The notes under the pieces are model-generated. The model made no database searches. It was not told the DNA's origin and saw only the letters and a list, made by a program, of their open reading frames with translations. Below, piece after piece: positions 62,016 to 64,000 of a DNA stretch of 64,000 nucleotides; positions within the stretch are counted from its first letter, which is position 1, and the number at the start of each line of letters is the position of its first letter. The position numbers and the translations under genes are program-made. The DNA comes from Polytrichum commune (taxonomy: Eukaryota; Streptophyta; Polytrichopsida; Polytrichales; Polytrichaceae): contig OX485809.1 of NCBI GenBank assembly GCA_950295325.1, positions 24,862,001-24,926,000 of the forward strand, written 5' to 3'.

Positions 62016-64000
62016 GCCTTTGCATCCCTTGGGGAGAAAACTTGGAATCTTTGTGCCACTCCCAAGACTCCTTGTGCAGATCTTTTGGAAAAGTCACACC
62101 CAAGCCGGTGTGGAGATTAGGAGAACTAAGTACTTTCATCATTAAAATCTCAAAGGTTTCGCCACGTATGCTGCTAGCAGCTACAGTCTCAAAAAGTGCG
62201 TTGTAATCCCCTTGCCTGTAGACAAGGAAGCTAACACTCGTACTTGCTATGTATGTATGTAGTTGATGGTTCTAATTTACACCATCTTCAAAGTTCCAAG
62301 TGTGTGCCCACTTTCCTATTCACCATACTAGATGTGTATACGTAATGCAGAGTTCATTAGAATATGGGACTAACTGCATCACAATTAAGTGCTTGACAAT
62401 TAACATTGAATCACAGTGCACCTGTAGTATCACAATGGAAATTACCACACTATTTATTGTATGTAGTGTCACTTTCTATTTGGAATCACGCAATGCTTTA
62501 TGTATTTATTGTGTATCTCATGTTTTACCAACAAATGGCTAATTGGTTGTTTGGACATTATAGAACCTTAACCACATTACTTGGCAACAAATTACATTAA
62601 TAGTAAAAATATACAGCATTTTGTAACTCCAAATAGTAAGTGACAAACACTATTTGGTCAAACATCCGTGCTATCATCACAAAATAATACTTGTCTTTCT
62701 AAAACATACATTATGGGTTACATTAGACAAACTCTTCTCCCCCAAGTTTATGACCAATAAAGTTCCGTTTGGTGAACCCTTAAAAGTTGAGGCAGACGTT
62801 TTTATCCGAGCAAATATCGTTGCCCAACAAATTTACCAGCATCCACATGCATGGTTGAACATTTGTGTAAAAAATCTTAGCTACAACAAAGATGCCTTCC
62901 GTACGGTCATATTATCATTAGAGGTGCCGATTTTGTTTAATAACCTACTTAATTGGCCTATGTGTGTTGTAGGTGGCCTTTGCAAATCTTTCAGGTGTGT
63001 TGTCGTCTTTCTAGGTCAAGCTTGAATAGTTTCTACAAACAATCAAGGGATGGTTAGGACTCTATAGGTTGGACTTCATATCTTCCATATTGAACTGTAC
63101 TTATAGTCGTGGAACTTGACAAAATTTGGGGGTTACAACCCAACGTTTATTGCGGTGTTGAGAGCTTGGGTTCAAGCCCGGTTGAAGGCCCCAATGCACA
63201 AGTACCATGTGGGCACCCTAGATTGTCAGGGAGTATGAGATTCCGTGTTGAACTCCACCTACATGTGCTTGTTGATGAGCCCACCATTGTACAAATGTGT
63301 AGGTTGAAACACCATGGTCATAATTACATAACCTACTAGATAGATTGGTGAGTTGCATCTTTTGTTATCCCTAAAAGAATCTCTTGCCCTCTCCTACACA
63401 TTTGCACTTGACTAGTAAGAACAAGATGGGAGTAAGACAAGACAATAAGATCAACTAAGAAGGCACCCAGTAAGAGCACTGATGAGAGACACAAGGAAAC
63501 TATCAAGAGCAACTTGATCCTTTTCATAATATTCTCACATTGCACAAGTCTATATATGTACACTATAGCTCCACAACGGCCAACCTTCAATCCTCTTCCA
63601 AAAAGCTTCGGCAAAAGTTTGGAATCCTCCATAAAATTCCCCAAATCACAAAGCAGATGCACATCCCTACCCTCGCAAATCTCCAATACCAAACCCTACA
63701 TACCTCAAACAACTGCCTCATAAGGATCAAAAAATGAATTCTCCTAACTCAAACCTTAGCTATGACTACACACCCATCCCCTTCTCCTCAAGTTGCTCTA
63801 CTCAACCATCAATGACCCAACTTCCCCTACAAAGGTCACCACCCTAAACCCTAATTCAAGTTAGCTCCTCTTCACTATAAAGATACAACCTATAAAATCA
63901 CAACATGGCACCAAAAATCAACGCACCACAAACACGCCAAACTCCACAAAAACCACACCCAAGAATACCACAAATCAAGGACCTAAAGTTGCATATACCA
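62016..64000. other. Non-coding right edge of the window
   Basis: The longest ORFs (123 codons at 62654-63025; 118 codons on - at 63336-63692) have no recognisable domain or homology cue and no supporting splice pattern. No RNA gene or element boundary is seen. Confidence 0.4.

Noticed and set aside
62654-63025. 123-codon ORF with a hydrophobic C-terminal part
   Set aside because: No recognisable family or conserved motif, and AT-rich composition like the non-coding surroundings.

Overview
This window looks like nuclear DNA of a land plant with a TE-rich, AT-rich genome. The grounds are spliceosomal genes with GT-AG introns, a plant-style fused dihydroxyacetone kinase, a metallothionein-like gene, a chromodomain Gypsy element, a Mutator-like (MULE) transposase with a SWIM zinc finger, and many MITEs. 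A non-seed plant is my guess only. I see no rRNA, confident tRNA or CRISPR array.

Left part (1-14.5 kb). Two apparently intact host genes lie here. The first is the last 15 exons of a dihydroxyacetone kinase (+ strand, 100-6132; 5' end outside the window). The second is a four-exon Cys-rich metallothionein-like gene (- strand, 10759-12114). A GGGTA-rich tract and a degenerate ~200-bp tandem array (13.07-14.5 kb) lie upstream of the second gene.

Middle (14.5-33 kb). I find no convincing gene. The region is a patchwork of MITEs, inverted-repeat elements, microsatellites and unclassified repeats. It includes a Tc1/mariner-type element (29593-31931, TA target duplication, TSD) with an internally deleted hAT element nested in it (29994-31607, 8-bp TSD).

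Right part (33-59.6 kb). My main inference is one old, very large MULE-like transposon, bounded by inverted ~110-bp ends rich in TGAGC motifs (33072-33190 and 59518-59646). Two genes diverge from a ~390-bp intergenic region at 53.0-53.4 kb. Rightward runs a MULE transposase with a SWIM finger. Leftward runs a 13-exon gene whose conceptual 1123-aa product combines a ParB/sulfiredoxin-like segment with a beta-class DNA N4/N6-methyltransferase-like domain. Both genes are decayed. At least five later insertions, most with target duplications, split them: a 409-bp hAT MITE, a 2.5-kb unclassified element, a 10.3-kb chromodomain Gypsy (itself carrying a Tigger/pogo transposon and a solo LTR), another solo LTR, and a 742-bp hAT MITE. 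Removing the three that hit the leftward gene restores exon phase exactly. What remains is six nonsense codons (all C-to-T type), one homopolymer frameshift and one broken splice acceptor. Without the insertions the element would be about 11.4 kb.

The far right (59.6-64 kb) holds one Harbinger-type MITE and no recognisable gene.
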